Below, piece by piece: positions 31,240-39,915 of a stretch of 43,144 bases of DNA (its first letter is position 1; every line of letters begins with the position of its first letter). The position numbers and the translations under genes are program-made. This stretch comes from CAKKQX01 sp046313915 (GTDB lineage: Bacteria; Pseudomonadota; Gammaproteobacteria; Burkholderiales; SG8-41). The stretch is from positions 1 to 43,144 of the forward strand of contig JBKBXX010000012.1 in assembly GCA_046313915.1 (NCBI GenBank), read 5' to 3'. The notes under the pieces are model-generated. The model was not told the DNA's origin. It worked only from the letters and a program-made list of their open reading frames with translations, and searched no databases.

Positions 31240-32865
31240 CTACACGATGGCGATGGTGCCGCGGTCGAAATCGCTGCCTTTTTCGAGCAGGTTGAGAAGC
31301 TTGACGACCTGTTTGTGGCCGGCGAGGATTTCGACGATGTGCCCGCTCTGGAACCAGCCGGCAGGCAGGATCAGGGTCGCCGGTGTCGCCGGGGCGGAAA
31401 CCTCGGGCAGCAACAGCGCGCGCCCATAGCTGCCATTGGCGGGATGGGAGGCCGACGGCCGCACCGCGACGGCTTGCGGCGTGCCGGGAAACAGGCGTAT
31501 GCCGCAGCGCAGCTCGCCGTTTTCCGCGGTTTTCAGCCATTGCACCATGCCGAGATGAAAATGTCTGCCGCCCGCGCGGCGCACCGCGAGCAGCTGGTGA
31601 TGGGCGATGCGCACCCGGCTTTCGGCTGCACGCCGTATGCACATGAACCCGGCGGCGCTGTGGTCGAGAACCTCGCAGGTGTCGAGGGCGTTTTCCCCGT
31701 CGCTTTCCGCCTCGTGTTCGACGCGTGCAAGGTAACCGAAGGTGTCGAGTTCCTGTTTTTCGCGCGCGGTCAGTTCGCCGGGCGGGCGGAAAATGCGGCC
31801 GCCGCTCAGATGAAAATGCACCGCGGGGATGCCGAAACAGATGCTGGCAGGTGCCGCCTCGCCGCGGCTTTCCTTGTCAGGCACGACGCCGCCGCGACAC
31901 CACTGCACATAGAGCAGCATCAGCAGGTTTTCGCAGCCGGGCTGGCGCGCGTCGTGTCCCAGCCCGAGCTCGGCGGGTGCCTGGCCCTGTTTCAGCAGAT
32001 TGATCATCTGGCGCAGGGTCTTGGCCAATTGCTCGAGATCGAGATAGCGCGGTTGCGCCTCGGGCGGCAGGCGGCGCGCCGTCACGACGCCGTTGGAACC
32101 GCCCAGATCGACCGCCAGCGCAGGAATCGGGCTGGGGGGCAGCGGCTGCGCGGCCAGCCCGGCGAGCGCTGCCCATTTCTCGAGCCAGCGCTGGACGAAA
32201 TCCAGCTGTCGCCCCGACAGCGCATAGGGGTTGGCGAGATGCAGCAGCACGGCCCGCAGATAGCTTTCCGCGCAACTCGAATCATCCGCGTCGCGCCGCT
32301 TTGTGCCGTGCCGGGTGAAACCGTCCCCCAGCCGGGTGCGCGCGAAACCGTGCTGCTCGGCAAAAGAATAAAGCTCGTGCAGCGCCCGCCACAGGGCGGC
32401 CGGAACCTCGCGGTATACCCGGTAGTGGGCGGCCATCGCGTGGCCGAGGCAGCGCATGCCACCTCCACACGCCAGCGCCGCGTGCGGCGCCATCGCCAGG
32501 TCACCTTCACGATAAGCGCGCAGACACAGCTCGTAGTTGCGGCCCATTTCATGCCATAACGCGACACGGTCGTCCCAGGCTGCGGCATCGCCCGCGTCGA
32601 GTGGCAGAGGTTTGCCGGCATAGCGCCTGGCCGCCGCTTCCTGCACGAAAGCCGCCGCCTCCTGCAGTGTCTCGAGGATGGCGAGGCGTTCGAGCGGCGG
32701 CAGCGGGGTGGCGGTGAGCGCGCGAAGCTGGGCGGCTAGCAGCTGTTGTGCGTGCCGGACGTTGGTGAGCGGCAGCGATTCGACCCAGTGCTCGCAGCTG
32801 GTGCTGCTGTCGAACTGCAGCGCGGTTTCTTGCCGATGTCGAGCCATAAGCGGCCGGGTGCTCAT
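31240..32865 (-). CDS. Conserved-looking protein of unknown function (541 residues)
   Basis: A 541-residue soluble protein with no signal peptide or membrane segment. The N-terminal 230 residues are helical; the middle contains CENLLMLLYVQWCRGGVVPD and RIFRPPGELTAREKQELDTF; the C-terminal 150 residues (ESRVRIAHHQLLAVRRAGGR, FHLGMVQWLKTAENGELRCG, then LILPAGWFQSGHIVEI) look beta-rich and are reminiscent of a PilZ-type barrel but lack the classic RxxxR and D/NxSxxG pair. I do not recognise a characterised family. It is convergent with phoR (30-base gap). A CRP-type palindrome and 21-base repeats lie 120-180 bases upstream. A role in c-di-GMP signalling is possible but unsupported. Confidence 0.75.
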   Translation of the reverse strand: MSTRPLMARHRQETALQFDSSTSCEHWVESLPLTNVRHAQQLLAAQLRALTATPLPPLERLAILETLQEAAAFVQEAAARRYAGKPLPLDAGDAAAWDDRVALWHEMGRNYELCLRAYREGDLAMAPHAALACGGGMRCLGHAMAAHYRVYREVPAALWRALHELYSFAEQHGFARTRLGDGFTRHGTKRRDADDSSCAESYLRAVLLHLANPYALSGRQLDFVQRWLEKWAALAGLAAQPLPPSPIPALAVDLGGSNGVVTARRLPPEAQPRYLDLEQLAKTLRQMINLLKQGQAPAELGLGHDARQPGCENLLMLLYVQWCRGGVVPDKESRGEAAPASICFGIPAVHFHLSGGRIFRPPGELTAREKQELDTFGYLARVEHEAESDGENALDTCEVLDHSAAGFMCIRRAAESRVRIAHHQLLAVRRAGGRHFHLGMVQWLKTAENGELRCGIRLFPGTPQAVAVRPSASHPANGSYGRALLLPEVSAPATPATLILPAGWFQSGHIVEILAGHKQVVKLLNLLEKGSDFDRGTIAIV

Positions 32866-33071
32866 CTTGTTTCAGTATCCGTTGCGGCCGCTCGGATACC
32901 CCGATGGTGCGGGCGGGCAAACGGGCAGCGCCGTGGGCATGGAGGAGGATCTCGTGCAGGCTAACCGAGCCGCCCGCGGATGTATGTGAACTGGATCACG
33001 GGCCGGGAAAAGGCCACGGATGGCCGGGAAAAATTCACGGTCTCGTGATGCGACGGCGCGCAAGGGGGGCT
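32866..33071. promoter_or_regulatory. Upstream region with CRP-type palindrome and 21-base repeats
   Basis: TGTGAACTGGATCACG at 32985-33000 contains TGTGA-N6-TCACG, nine of ten positions of the CRP/Clp half-sites. Immediately beside it GGCCGGGAAAA occurs twice (33001-33011 and 33022-33032), a 21-base period equal to two helical turns, with CACGG repeated at 32997, 33015 and 33036. The site is centred about 127 bases before the ATG of the 541-residue protein gene. Confidence 0.45.
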
Positions 33072-33479
33072 TCATGCCAGCCGGGCGGCGAGGCTCGCGA
33101 CGAGCTGCTCGCCGATCGCATCCGCGCGCCCGCGCCGGGGTTCGCGTTGCCGCTCGCCCCACACCGGCTGCGGGAAATGGGGATCGTTTTCGAAGCGCGG
33201 GATCACGTGCCAGTGCAGATGCGGCGTGACGTTGCCGAGGCTGGCGAGATTGATCTTGTGCGGGGTCAGGGTTTCGCGCAGCGCGGCCTCGACCGCGAAG
33301 ACGACCCGCATCAGGTGCTGCCGCTCGCGCTCGTCGAGGTCGGTCATTTCCCTGACGTGCCGCTTCCAGACGACGCGGCAAAAACCCGCATAGCCGGGCT
33401 CGTCGACCAGCACCACGCGGCACGCGGCATCGTGCCACAGCACTTTGCCGCCGGGTTCCAGGCAAAGATCACAAGTCAT
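33072..33479 (-). CDS. HIT-family nucleotide hydrolase
   Basis: A 135-residue protein of the histidine-triad superfamily. The triad is HLHWHVIPR with His87, His89 and His91; CDLC at residues 3-6 and the later Cys residues resemble the zinc-carrying variants. HIT proteins hydrolyse or transfer nucleotide phosphates from (di)nucleotides. The start ATG is preceded on the minus strand by an unusually AT-rich stretch with TATATAA, probably its own promoter, and no purine-rich ribosome site. It lies downstream of the large DUF3683 gene, same strand. Confidence 0.93.
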   Translation of the reverse strand: MTCDLCLEPGGKVLWHDAACRVVLVDEPGYAGFCRVVWKRHVREMTDLDERERQHLMRVVFAVEAALRETLTPHKINLASLGNVTPHLHWHVIPRFENDPHFPQPVWGERQREPRRGRADAIGEQLVASLAARLA

Positions 33480-33533
33480 TGTTTTATATAATAATTTATG
33501 AGGTCGGGTTTTCCCCGGCGAGACAGGCGCGGG

Positions 33534-36500
33534 CTACAGGAGCACGCGCTCGATGCCGCCGCGGGTGGCCTGGGCGACATAGCGGGCCATCCAGTCGGGG
33601 CCCAGCAGGTGCTGCGCCATTTCGACCACGATGTAGTCGGCCTGCGTGCCGGCGTCGCCGTCGTAGCGGGCAAGGCCCTGCAGGCACGAAGGACAGGAAG
33701 TCAAGATCTTGACCTCGCCGGTGAAGCCGTCTTCGCGCAGCTGCCGCGCGCCGTTGCGCATTTCCTGCTCCTTGCGGAAGCGCACCTGGGTCGAAACATC
33801 CGGCCGGGTGAACGCGAGCGTGCCCGCTTCGCCGCAGCAGCGCTCGTTGAGCGCCACCTCTGCGCCCATCAGCTGCTTGACGACTTTCAGCGGCTGATGC
33901 GTCTTCATCGGCGTGTGGCAGGGGTCGTGATACAGGTAACGCACGCCGCGCAGTTCGGCATTTTCGCCTTCGAGCTTCACGCCTTTTTCGAGCAGGTACT
34001 CGTGGATGTCGAGCAGCCGGCAGCCGGGAAAGATCCGGTCGAACTGGTAATGCTGCAGCTGGTCCATGCAGGTGCCGCACGACACGATCACGGTCCTGAT
34101 GTCGAGATAGTTGAGGGTGTGGGCGATGCGGTGGAACAGCACGCGGTTGGCGGTGATGATGGTTTCGCCTTTTTCCGCCTCGCCGGCGGCGGTCTGGGGA
34201 TAGCCGCAGCACAGGTATCCCGGCGGCAGCACGGTCTGCACGCCGATGTCGAACAGCATCGCCTGGGTGGCGAGCCCGACCTGGCTGAACAGGCGCTCCG
34301 AGCCGCAACCCGGAAAATAGAACACCGCGTCGGAATCCTCGTTGACTTTCTGCGGGTCGCGGACGATCGGAACAATGCGCGGGTCTTCGATGTCGAGCAG
34401 CGCGCGCGAGGCCTTTTGCGGCAGGCTGGCCGGCATCGGCTTGTTGATGAAGTGGATCACCTGGGCCTTGAGCGGCGGCTTGCCGACGGTGGCGGGCGGA
34501 CGCTGCGTCTGCTGCTGCGCAAACCCCAGCGTCCGGGCGGCGGCGTGCGCGAAGCGCTGCGCCCGGTAGCCCCATGCGATCATGACCTTGCGCATCAGGT
34601 TGATGGTCCGCGGCTCGGTGGCGTTCAGGAACAGCATGCCGGCGAAAGCGCCGGGGTTGAACTTGCGCTTGCCGTGGCGGCGCAGGAAGTTGCGCATCGC
34701 GATCGACACGTCGCCGAAATCGATGTCGACCGGGCAGGGGTTGAAACACTTGTGGCACACCGTGCAGTGATCGGCGACATCGCCGAATTCATCGAAATGC
34801 TCGAGCGAGATGCCGCGGCGGGTCTGCTCTTCGTAGAGAAAGGCCTCGATCAGCAGGCTCACGGCGAGGATCTTGTTGCGCGGGCTGTAGAGCAGGTTGG
34901 CGCGCGGCACGTGGGTTGCGCACACCGGTTTGCATTTGCCGCAGCGCAGACAGTCCTTGATCGAATCGGAAATCGTGCCGATATCGGATTGTTCGAGGAT
35001 CAGGCTCTCGGTGCCGAGCAGCGCGAAGCTCGGCGTATAGGCGTTGTCCAGGTTGGCGCCGGGCAAAAGCTTGCCCTTGTTGAAATGGCCGTGCGGATCG
35101 ACCCGCTGCTTGTAGGCTCCGAACGCGCGGATTTCGTCGGCGCCGAGGAAATCCATCTTGGTGATGCCGATGCCGTGCTCGCCCGAAATCACGCCGCCGA
35201 GCGCTGCGGCGAGCCGCATGATGCGCGCCACCGCGCGCGAGGCTTCCTGCAGCATTTCATAGTTATCTGAATTTACAGGAATGTTTGTGTGCACGTTGCC
35301 GTCGCCGGCGTGCATGTGCAAAGCGACGAACACGCGCCCGCGCAGCACCGCGCGATGAAGCGCGTCGATTTGTTCGAGCACGTTGAGAAACGCCCTGCCG
35401 CTGAAAATGTCGGCGAGCGCGGCGCGCACTTCTTCTTTCCACGACACGCGAATGGTGTGATCCTGCAGCGCGTGAAACACGGTGGAGGGCGCGGCGCCGG
35501 CTGCGGGCGGCCGGGACGCGTGGTTTTCGAGCGGTGCGTCGAGATGGTCGAGCAGCCATTGCCAGCGCGCCCGCGTGCTCGCGATCAGCGCGCGGGCGCG
35601 CTCGACGCGGTCGCCGACGAGTTCCGCCGCCGCCACCGTTTCCTCGTGGCGGGTGAGCGGCAGATCGCCTTGCAGGAACTCGTCGAGCGCGGCGAGCAGC
35701 TTCAGCTTGTTGCCGATCGACAGCTCGATGTTGATGCGTTCGATGCCGTCGGAATAGTCGCCGAGACGCTCGAGCGGGATCACCACGTCCTCGTTGATCT
35801 TGAAAGCGTTGGTGTGCCGCGCGATCGCCGCAGTGCGCGCGCGGTCGAGCCAGAACTGCCGGCGCGCCTCGCTGCTCGCCGCGACGAAACCTTCGCCGTT
35901 GCGGCCGTTGGCGAGGCGCACCACTTGCGAGGCCGCGGCGGCGACCGCGTCCTCGTCGTCGCCGACGATGTCGCCGATCAGCACCATTTTCGGCCGCCCG
36001 GCGCGGCGCGCCTTGGTCGCGTAGCCCACCGCCTTGAGATAACGCTCGTCGAGGTGTTCGAGTCCGGCGAGCGTGGCATCCGGATGCTGGTCGAGATAGC
36101 GCCTGATCTCGACGATCGAAGGCACCGCTTCGCGCACTTCGCCGAAGAATTCGAGGCACACGGTGCGGATCGCGGGCGGCATTTTATGCAGGACGAAAGT
36201 CGCCTCGGTGATGAGGCCGTCGCAGCCTTCCTTCTGCACGCCCGGCAGACCCGCCAGAAACTTGCCGGTGACGTCCTTGCCGAGCCCGGTTTTGCGGAAT
36301 TGCGACCCGGGAATTTCGAGAATCTCGGGTTCGCCGCGCGGCGTCTTGCCGTCGATCGCATAACGCGTGATGCGGAAACGCGCGGTCGCCGCCTCGTGTA
36401 TCTTGCCGAGGTTGTGATCGAGGCGCTCGACCCGCATCCAGCCGGCGTCGGGCGTGATCATTTTCCAGGAAGCGAGGTTGTCGAGCGCGGTGCCCCACAG

Positions 36501-37361
36501 CACCGCTTTCTTGCCGCCGGCATTCATCGCGACATTGCCGCCGATGCAGGAAGCATCGGCCGAAGTCGGGTCGCAGGCAAAAACCAGGCCGGCCGCCTCG
36601 GCGGCTTCCATCGCGCGCCGCGTCACCACGCCCGCGCCGCAGCGCAGCGTCGCCACCGGCCGGTCGAGGCCGGGTAGCGTGGCGTGTTCGATGGCGCCGA
36701 GCCGGTCGAGCTTTTCGGTATTGATGACCGCGGAGAGCCGGGTGAGCGGGATGGCGCCGCCGGTGTAACCGGTGCCGCCGCCGCGCGGGATGACGGTGAG
36801 CCCGAGCTCGATGCACGCCTTGACGACGAAAGCGGCTTCTTTTTCGTCGTCGGGGTGGATCACCACGAACGGGTATTCGACGCGCCAGTCGGTGGCATCG
36901 GTGACGTGCGAGACGCGCGCCAGGCCGTCGAAGCGGATGTTGTCGCGGTGGGTGACGCGCGTGAGCCGGCTCATCACCCGGCGGCGCAAGCGCAACGTTT
37001 CCTCGAATTCCGACTCGAAAGCGGCGACCGCGGCGTGCGCCGCCGCGAGTAGTTCGCCGACCCGCGGGTCACGGTTGCGGCGCCGCGCTTCGATTTCGGC
37101 GAGCCGGCCGCGCATGCCGGCGATCAGCGCCGCGCGCCGCCTGCGGTTGGCGAGCAGGTCGTCCTGGATATAGGGATTGCGCGACACCACCCAGATGTCG
37201 CCCAGCACCTCGTAGAGCATTTTCGCCGAACGGCCGGTGCGGCGCTGGCTGCGCAGTTCGTTGAGGTTGTCCCACAGCGGCGCGCCGAGCAGCCGGATCA
37301 CGATCTCGCGGTCGGAGAACGAAGTGTAGTTGTAAGGGATTTCCCGCAGGCGGGCCGTCAT
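33534..37361 (-). CDS. DUF3683/FAD/Fe-S/CCG oxidoreductase (D-lactate-dehydrogenase-like fusion)
   Basis: A 1275-residue multidomain protein. Residues about 1-100 are a DUF3683 domain (REIPYNYTSFSDREIVIRLL). About 150-340 is an FAD-binding PCMH domain (VIPRGGGTGYTGGAIPLTRL). About 340-790 is the FAD-oxidase C-terminal domain, ending in a segment with GVISGEHGIGITKMDF. Then come two [4Fe-4S] motifs (CLRCGKCKPVC and CTVCHKCFNPCP) and a C-terminal pair of CCG domains (YFPGCGSE with LCCGYP, then YHDPCHTP with CCGEAGTLAF). This is a membrane-associated, quinone-linked 2-hydroxyacid dehydrogenase architecture; D-lactate or a related acid is a likely substrate, inferred from family. The start MTARLREIPYNYTSF is well placed. 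Confidence 0.93.
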   Translation of the reverse strand: MTARLREIPYNYTSFSDREIVIRLLGAPLWDNLNELRSQRRTGRSAKMLYEVLGDIWVVSRNPYIQDDLLANRRRRAALIAGMRGRLAEIEARRRNRDPRVGELLAAAHAAVAAFESEFEETLRLRRRVMSRLTRVTHRDNIRFDGLARVSHVTDATDWRVEYPFVVIHPDDEKEAAFVVKACIELGLTVIPRGGGTGYTGGAIPLTRLSAVINTEKLDRLGAIEHATLPGLDRPVATLRCGAGVVTRRAMEAAEAAGLVFACDPTSADASCIGGNVAMNAGGKKAVLWGTALDNLASWKMITPDAGWMRVERLDHNLGKIHEAATARFRITRYAIDGKTPRGEPEILEIPGSQFRKTGLGKDVTGKFLAGLPGVQKEGCDGLITEATFVLHKMPPAIRTVCLEFFGEVREAVPSIVEIRRYLDQHPDATLAGLEHLDERYLKAVGYATKARRAGRPKMVLIGDIVGDDEDAVAAAASQVVRLANGRNGEGFVAASSEARRQFWLDRARTAAIARHTNAFKINEDVVIPLERLGDYSDGIERINIELSIGNKLKLLAALDEFLQGDLPLTRHEETVAAAELVGDRVERARALIASTRARWQWLLDHLDAPLENHASRPPAAGAAPSTVFHALQDHTIRVSWKEEVRAALADIFSGRAFLNVLEQIDALHRAVLRGRVFVALHMHAGDGNVHTNIPVNSDNYEMLQEASRAVARIMRLAAALGGVISGEHGIGITKMDFLGADEIRAFGAYKQRVDPHGHFNKGKLLPGANLDNAYTPSFALLGTESLILEQSDIGTISDSIKDCLRCGKCKPVCATHVPRANLLYSPRNKILAVSLLIEAFLYEEQTRRGISLEHFDEFGDVADHCTVCHKCFNPCPVDIDFGDVSIAMRNFLRRHGKRKFNPGAFAGMLFLNATEPRTINLMRKVMIAWGYRAQRFAHAAARTLGFAQQQTQRPPATVGKPPLKAQVIHFINKPMPASLPQKASRALLDIEDPRIVPIVRDPQKVNEDSDAVFYFPGCGSERLFSQVGLATQAMLFDIGVQTVLPPGYLCCGYPQTAAGEAEKGETIITANRVLFHRIAHTLNYLDIRTVIVSCGTCMDQLQHYQFDRIFPGCRLLDIHEYLLEKGVKLEGENAELRGVRYLYHDPCHTPMKTHQPLKVVKQLMGAEVALNERCCGEAGTLAFTRPDVSTQVRFRKEQEMRNGARQLREDGFTGEVKILTSCPSCLQGLARYDGDAGTQADYIVVEMAQHLLGPDWMARYVAQATRGGIERVLL

Positions 37362-37371
37362 GCGGCGAATA

Positions 37372-37476
37372 GTAAATGGTGAATGGTCAACGGTAAACCC
37401 TTAGACACAAAAGGCTTTGCGGTCAGTTCGCCGCAAAGCCGCAACCCCCATTCACTATTTCCGATTCACCATTTAC
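37372..37476. repeat. Palindromic repeat unit flanking a hairpin
   Basis: GTAAATGGTGAAT (37372-37384) and its exact reverse complement (37464-37476) enclose about 80 bases that include a terminator-like hairpin; near-copies (ATTCACTATT at 37450, GAATGG at 37381) suggest internally repeated short units. Low GC compared with the flanking genes. It resembles the small dispersed AATGGTGAAT-type intergenic repeats seen in some betaproteobacteria. Confidence 0.55.
37413..37440 (-). terminator. Rho-independent terminator of yqaA
   Basis: GGCTTTGCGG and CCGCAAAGCC form a ten-pair stem with an eight-base loop. On the minus strand the stem is followed directly by TTTTGTGT. It lies 42 bases after the stop of the YqaA-type gene and before the start of the large oxidoreductase gene. 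Confidence 0.7.
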
Positions 37477-37481
37477 GGCTG

Positions 37482-37877
37482 TTAAGCCGCGAGAGCGGCG
37501 ACGACCCAATAGCGCAAAAATTTGCCGACGGCGATGAACAGCGCGGCTGTCCACGGGTTGAGCCGCAGCCAGCCGGCGGCGACGCACAGCGGATCGCCGA
37601 TCACCGGCACCCATGCGAGCAGCAAAGTCGCCGCGCCGTATTTCTGCACGGTGGCGAGACCCCGCAGCGGTCTGGCCGGGGGAAGAATGCGCCCGACGAG
37701 GTACGACGACATGCCGCCCAGCGTATTGCCGAGCGTCGCCACGGCGAGCGCCGGCCACAACTGGCCGGGGTGCAGCCTGAGCACGCCGAACAGCACTGCT
37801 TCGGAGCCGCCCGGCAGCAGGGTCGCTGCAAGAAAGCTGCTGGTGAACAGGGCCCACAGGCTCAGGGTTTCGTCCAT
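37482..37877 (-). CDS. yqaA: YqaA-type small DedA/SNARE-associated membrane protein
   Basis: A 131-residue inner-membrane protein with four to five hydrophobic segments. The opening LFTSSFLAATLLPGGSEAVL, the central ATLGNTLGGMSSYLVGR and the late LLAWVPVIGDPLCVAAGWLR are the signature blocks of the YqaA family, a short relative of DedA/VTT proteins thought to act as lipid or ion translocators. It is followed by an intrinsic terminator. Divergent from a small methyltransferase gene. Confidence 0.9.
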   Translation of the reverse strand: MDETLSLWALFTSSFLAATLLPGGSEAVLFGVLRLHPGQLWPALAVATLGNTLGGMSSYLVGRILPPARPLRGLATVQKYGAATLLLAWVPVIGDPLCVAAGWLRLNPWTAALFIAVGKFLRYWVVAALAA

Positions 37878-38010
37878 GACACAATGCGGAATCGGTTGCC
37901 GGGCAGGCGCTGCGGCGGCAAGCGAAAGACGTGGAATTTGGGGTAGACTACCAGTTTGTCTTGGCCTGTGGGGCGGCTACGCAGATGCCTTGCGCGGCAG
38001 CCGGGAAAGC

Positions 38011-38553
38011 ATGGTGACAGCGACACCGTTGATCAGCGAAGAGTATCGCAAGATACAGCAGCAATTGCACCAGAATCCGAACTATGGCGAAGCTTCGGTG
38101 CATTACGCCGGGCTGGTCGCCCAGCTGGTCGAAGCGACCGGGTCGCGCGAACTCCTCGATTACGGCGCGGGCAAAGGCCGTCTCGGTGCGGCGCTCAGGC
38201 GACAGGTGCGGCAGCCGCTGACCATCCATCATTACGATCCGGCGATTCCCGAATGGGCGGCCGCGCCCGCGCCGTGCGGGCTGGTGGTGTGCATCGACGT
38301 CCTCGAGCACATCGAACCTGCGCTGATCGACAACGTGCTCGATGATCTGGCGCGCGTTACTGCGGGGGTCGGGTTGTTCACCGTTTGCACGGGTCCGGCG
38401 GTCAAGACGCTGCCCGACGGTCGCAATGCCCACCTGATCCAGCAGCCGCCGGCGTGGTGGCTGCCGAAATTCATCGAGCGCTTCGAGCTCGCGACTTTCA
38501 ACCGCATGCCGCCGACGGATTTCTGGGTCGTCGTCGAGCGCAAGCCGGCCTAA
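38011..38553 (+). CDS. Class I SAM-dependent methyltransferase, small
   Basis: A 180-residue protein with a Rossmann methyltransferase core: motif I LLDYGAGKGRLG (residues about 48-59), the acidic end of strand 2 in HHYDPAIPEW and CIDVLEHIEP at motif post-II. The start at 38011 is selected by GGGAAA just upstream; the longer open frame before it overlaps yqaA on the opposite strand and is not conserved in appearance. The C-terminal part (PPAWWLPKFIERFELATFN) is typical of small-molecule or sugar methyltransferases. Target unknown. Confidence 0.85.
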   Translation: MVTATPLISEEYRKIQQQLHQNPNYGEASVHYAGLVAQLVEATGSRELLDYGAGKGRLGAALRRQVRQPLTIHHYDPAIPEWAAAPAPCGLVVCIDVLEHIEPALIDNVLDDLARVTAGVGLFTVCTGPAVKTLPDGRNAHLIQQPPAWWLPKFIERFELATFNRMPPTDFWVVVERKPA

Positions 38554-38612
38554 TTGCGCGCGATGTCGTACCGCAACCGTTTCCCGGCTTTCCCATGCGC
38601 CGGATCCCCGAA

Positions 38613-39899
38613 ATGAAAAATGCGCAACCTGGCGCGAAGCTCGCGCACCGGATGAAACGGCTCTCGCACCTCGACCTCGCCGGCGGCGGACAGGTGGTGG
38701 TGCAGGGCGGCTACGCTTTCGTCGGCCACATGCGGCCGCCGCATGGCACCACCATCATCGACGTCGCGGACCCGCGCCGCCCGCGCATCGTGGCCGAAAT
38801 CAGGCTCGACCACGATCGTTCGCATACCCACAAGGTGCGCGTCGCGGGCGACATCATGATCACCAACGTCGAGCACGGCAACCGCCGTGTGGTGCGCAAG
38901 GCGCAGCGCATGGCCGAGGCCGCCGCTGGCCTGGAGCGCGCGCTGGGACGCGAGCCCTCACCGCAAGAGCTCGCGGCGAAACTCGGCGTCGACGAATCCG
39001 AGTTCGCGCCGCTGCGCGCCGAACTCGCGCACAGCTACGACGAAGGCGGTTTCAAGGTATGGGACATTTCGAATCCCGTGCAACCGCGGCTGCTCGTGCA
39101 TCAGAAAACCGGCGGCGTCGGTGTGCATCGTTTCGACATGGACGAGCGCTACGCCTACATCTCGACCGAGATGGCGGGCTACCTCGGCAACATCCTCGTC
39201 ATTTACGACCTGGCCGATCCGCGCCGCCCGGCCGAGGTCGCGCGCTGGTGGCTGCCCGGCCAGCACCTCGCCGGCGGCGAGCGGCCGGGCTGGTCCGGCC
39301 AGGAACACCGTCTGCACCACGCGCTGCGCGCAGGCGACCGACTGTGGGCGGGCTGCTGGCAGGCCGGGCTGCGCGTGATCGACGTCTCCGACATCGCGAA
39401 GCCGCGCACCATCGGCGCTTACAATTATCATCCGCCCGTGATCGAACCCACCCACACCGTGTTCAAGGTGCCGTTTCCCGTGGCGGGACGCGAGATCGCG
39501 CTGGTGACCGATGAAGAGCACGAGCATCATCGCGGCCAGCCGCACGCCTGTCTGTGGGTTTTCGACGTCACCGATCTCGCGCGCATCCACCCGATCGGAC
39601 AGTTCCACGTCAGCGAAATGGATACGCCGTGGAGCCGCACCCCCGGCGGGCGTTTCGGCGCGCATCAATTCCAGGAACATCTGGCGGACACGCTGGTGTT
39701 CTGCACCTGGTTTGCCGGCGGCGTGCGCGTCATCGACATCCGCGACCCGCGCCTGCCGCAGGAAAGCGGCTGGTTCATTCCCGAGCCGTGCGGCGGTTTT
39801 TCGAGCCCGCAGAGCAACGATGTCGATGTCGACGGGCGCGGCCTGGTTTATCTTCTGGACCGCAATCGCGGTTTCGACATCCTCGAGTATCAACCTTAA
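38613..39899 (+). CDS. LVIVD-repeat beta-propeller protein with sigma-region-3-like insert
   Basis: A 428-residue protein built of LVIVD repeats that probably form a beta-propeller: units such as TTIIDVADPRRPRIV, GFKVWDISNPVQPRLL, ILVIYDLADPRRPAEV, LRVIDVSDIAKPRTIG and VRVIDIRDPRLPQES. The start at 38613 is preferred to the ATG at 38595 because the repeat domain begins soon after. Between the first and second repeat units, residues about 93-143 form a charged helical insert with LERALGREPSPQELAAKLGV, resembling region 3 of sigma-70 factors. No signal peptide is present. It precedes the FAH-family gene by 16 bases, so they are probably cotranscribed and functionally linked. Confidence 0.85.
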   Translation: MKNAQPGAKLAHRMKRLSHLDLAGGGQVVVQGGYAFVGHMRPPHGTTIIDVADPRRPRIVAEIRLDHDRSHTHKVRVAGDIMITNVEHGNRRVVRKAQRMAEAAAGLERALGREPSPQELAAKLGVDESEFAPLRAELAHSYDEGGFKVWDISNPVQPRLLVHQKTGGVGVHRFDMDERYAYISTEMAGYLGNILVIYDLADPRRPAEVARWWLPGQHLAGGERPGWSGQEHRLHHALRAGDRLWAGCWQAGLRVIDVSDIAKPRTIGAYNYHPPVIEPTHTVFKVPFPVAGREIALVTDEEHEHHRGQPHACLWVFDVTDLARIHPIGQFHVSEMDTPWSRTPGGRFGAHQFQEHLADTLVFCTWFAGGVRVIDIRDPRLPQESGWFIPEPCGGFSSPQSNDVDVDGRGLVYLLDRNRGFDILEYQP

Positions 39900-39915
39900 A
39901 TCACAAGGAAAAACA

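Noticed and set aside
33498..35270. A 590-residue plus-strand open frame opposite the DUF3683 oxidoreductase
   Set aside because: It is antisense to the Fe-S and CCG domains of the real protein, with no own motifs.
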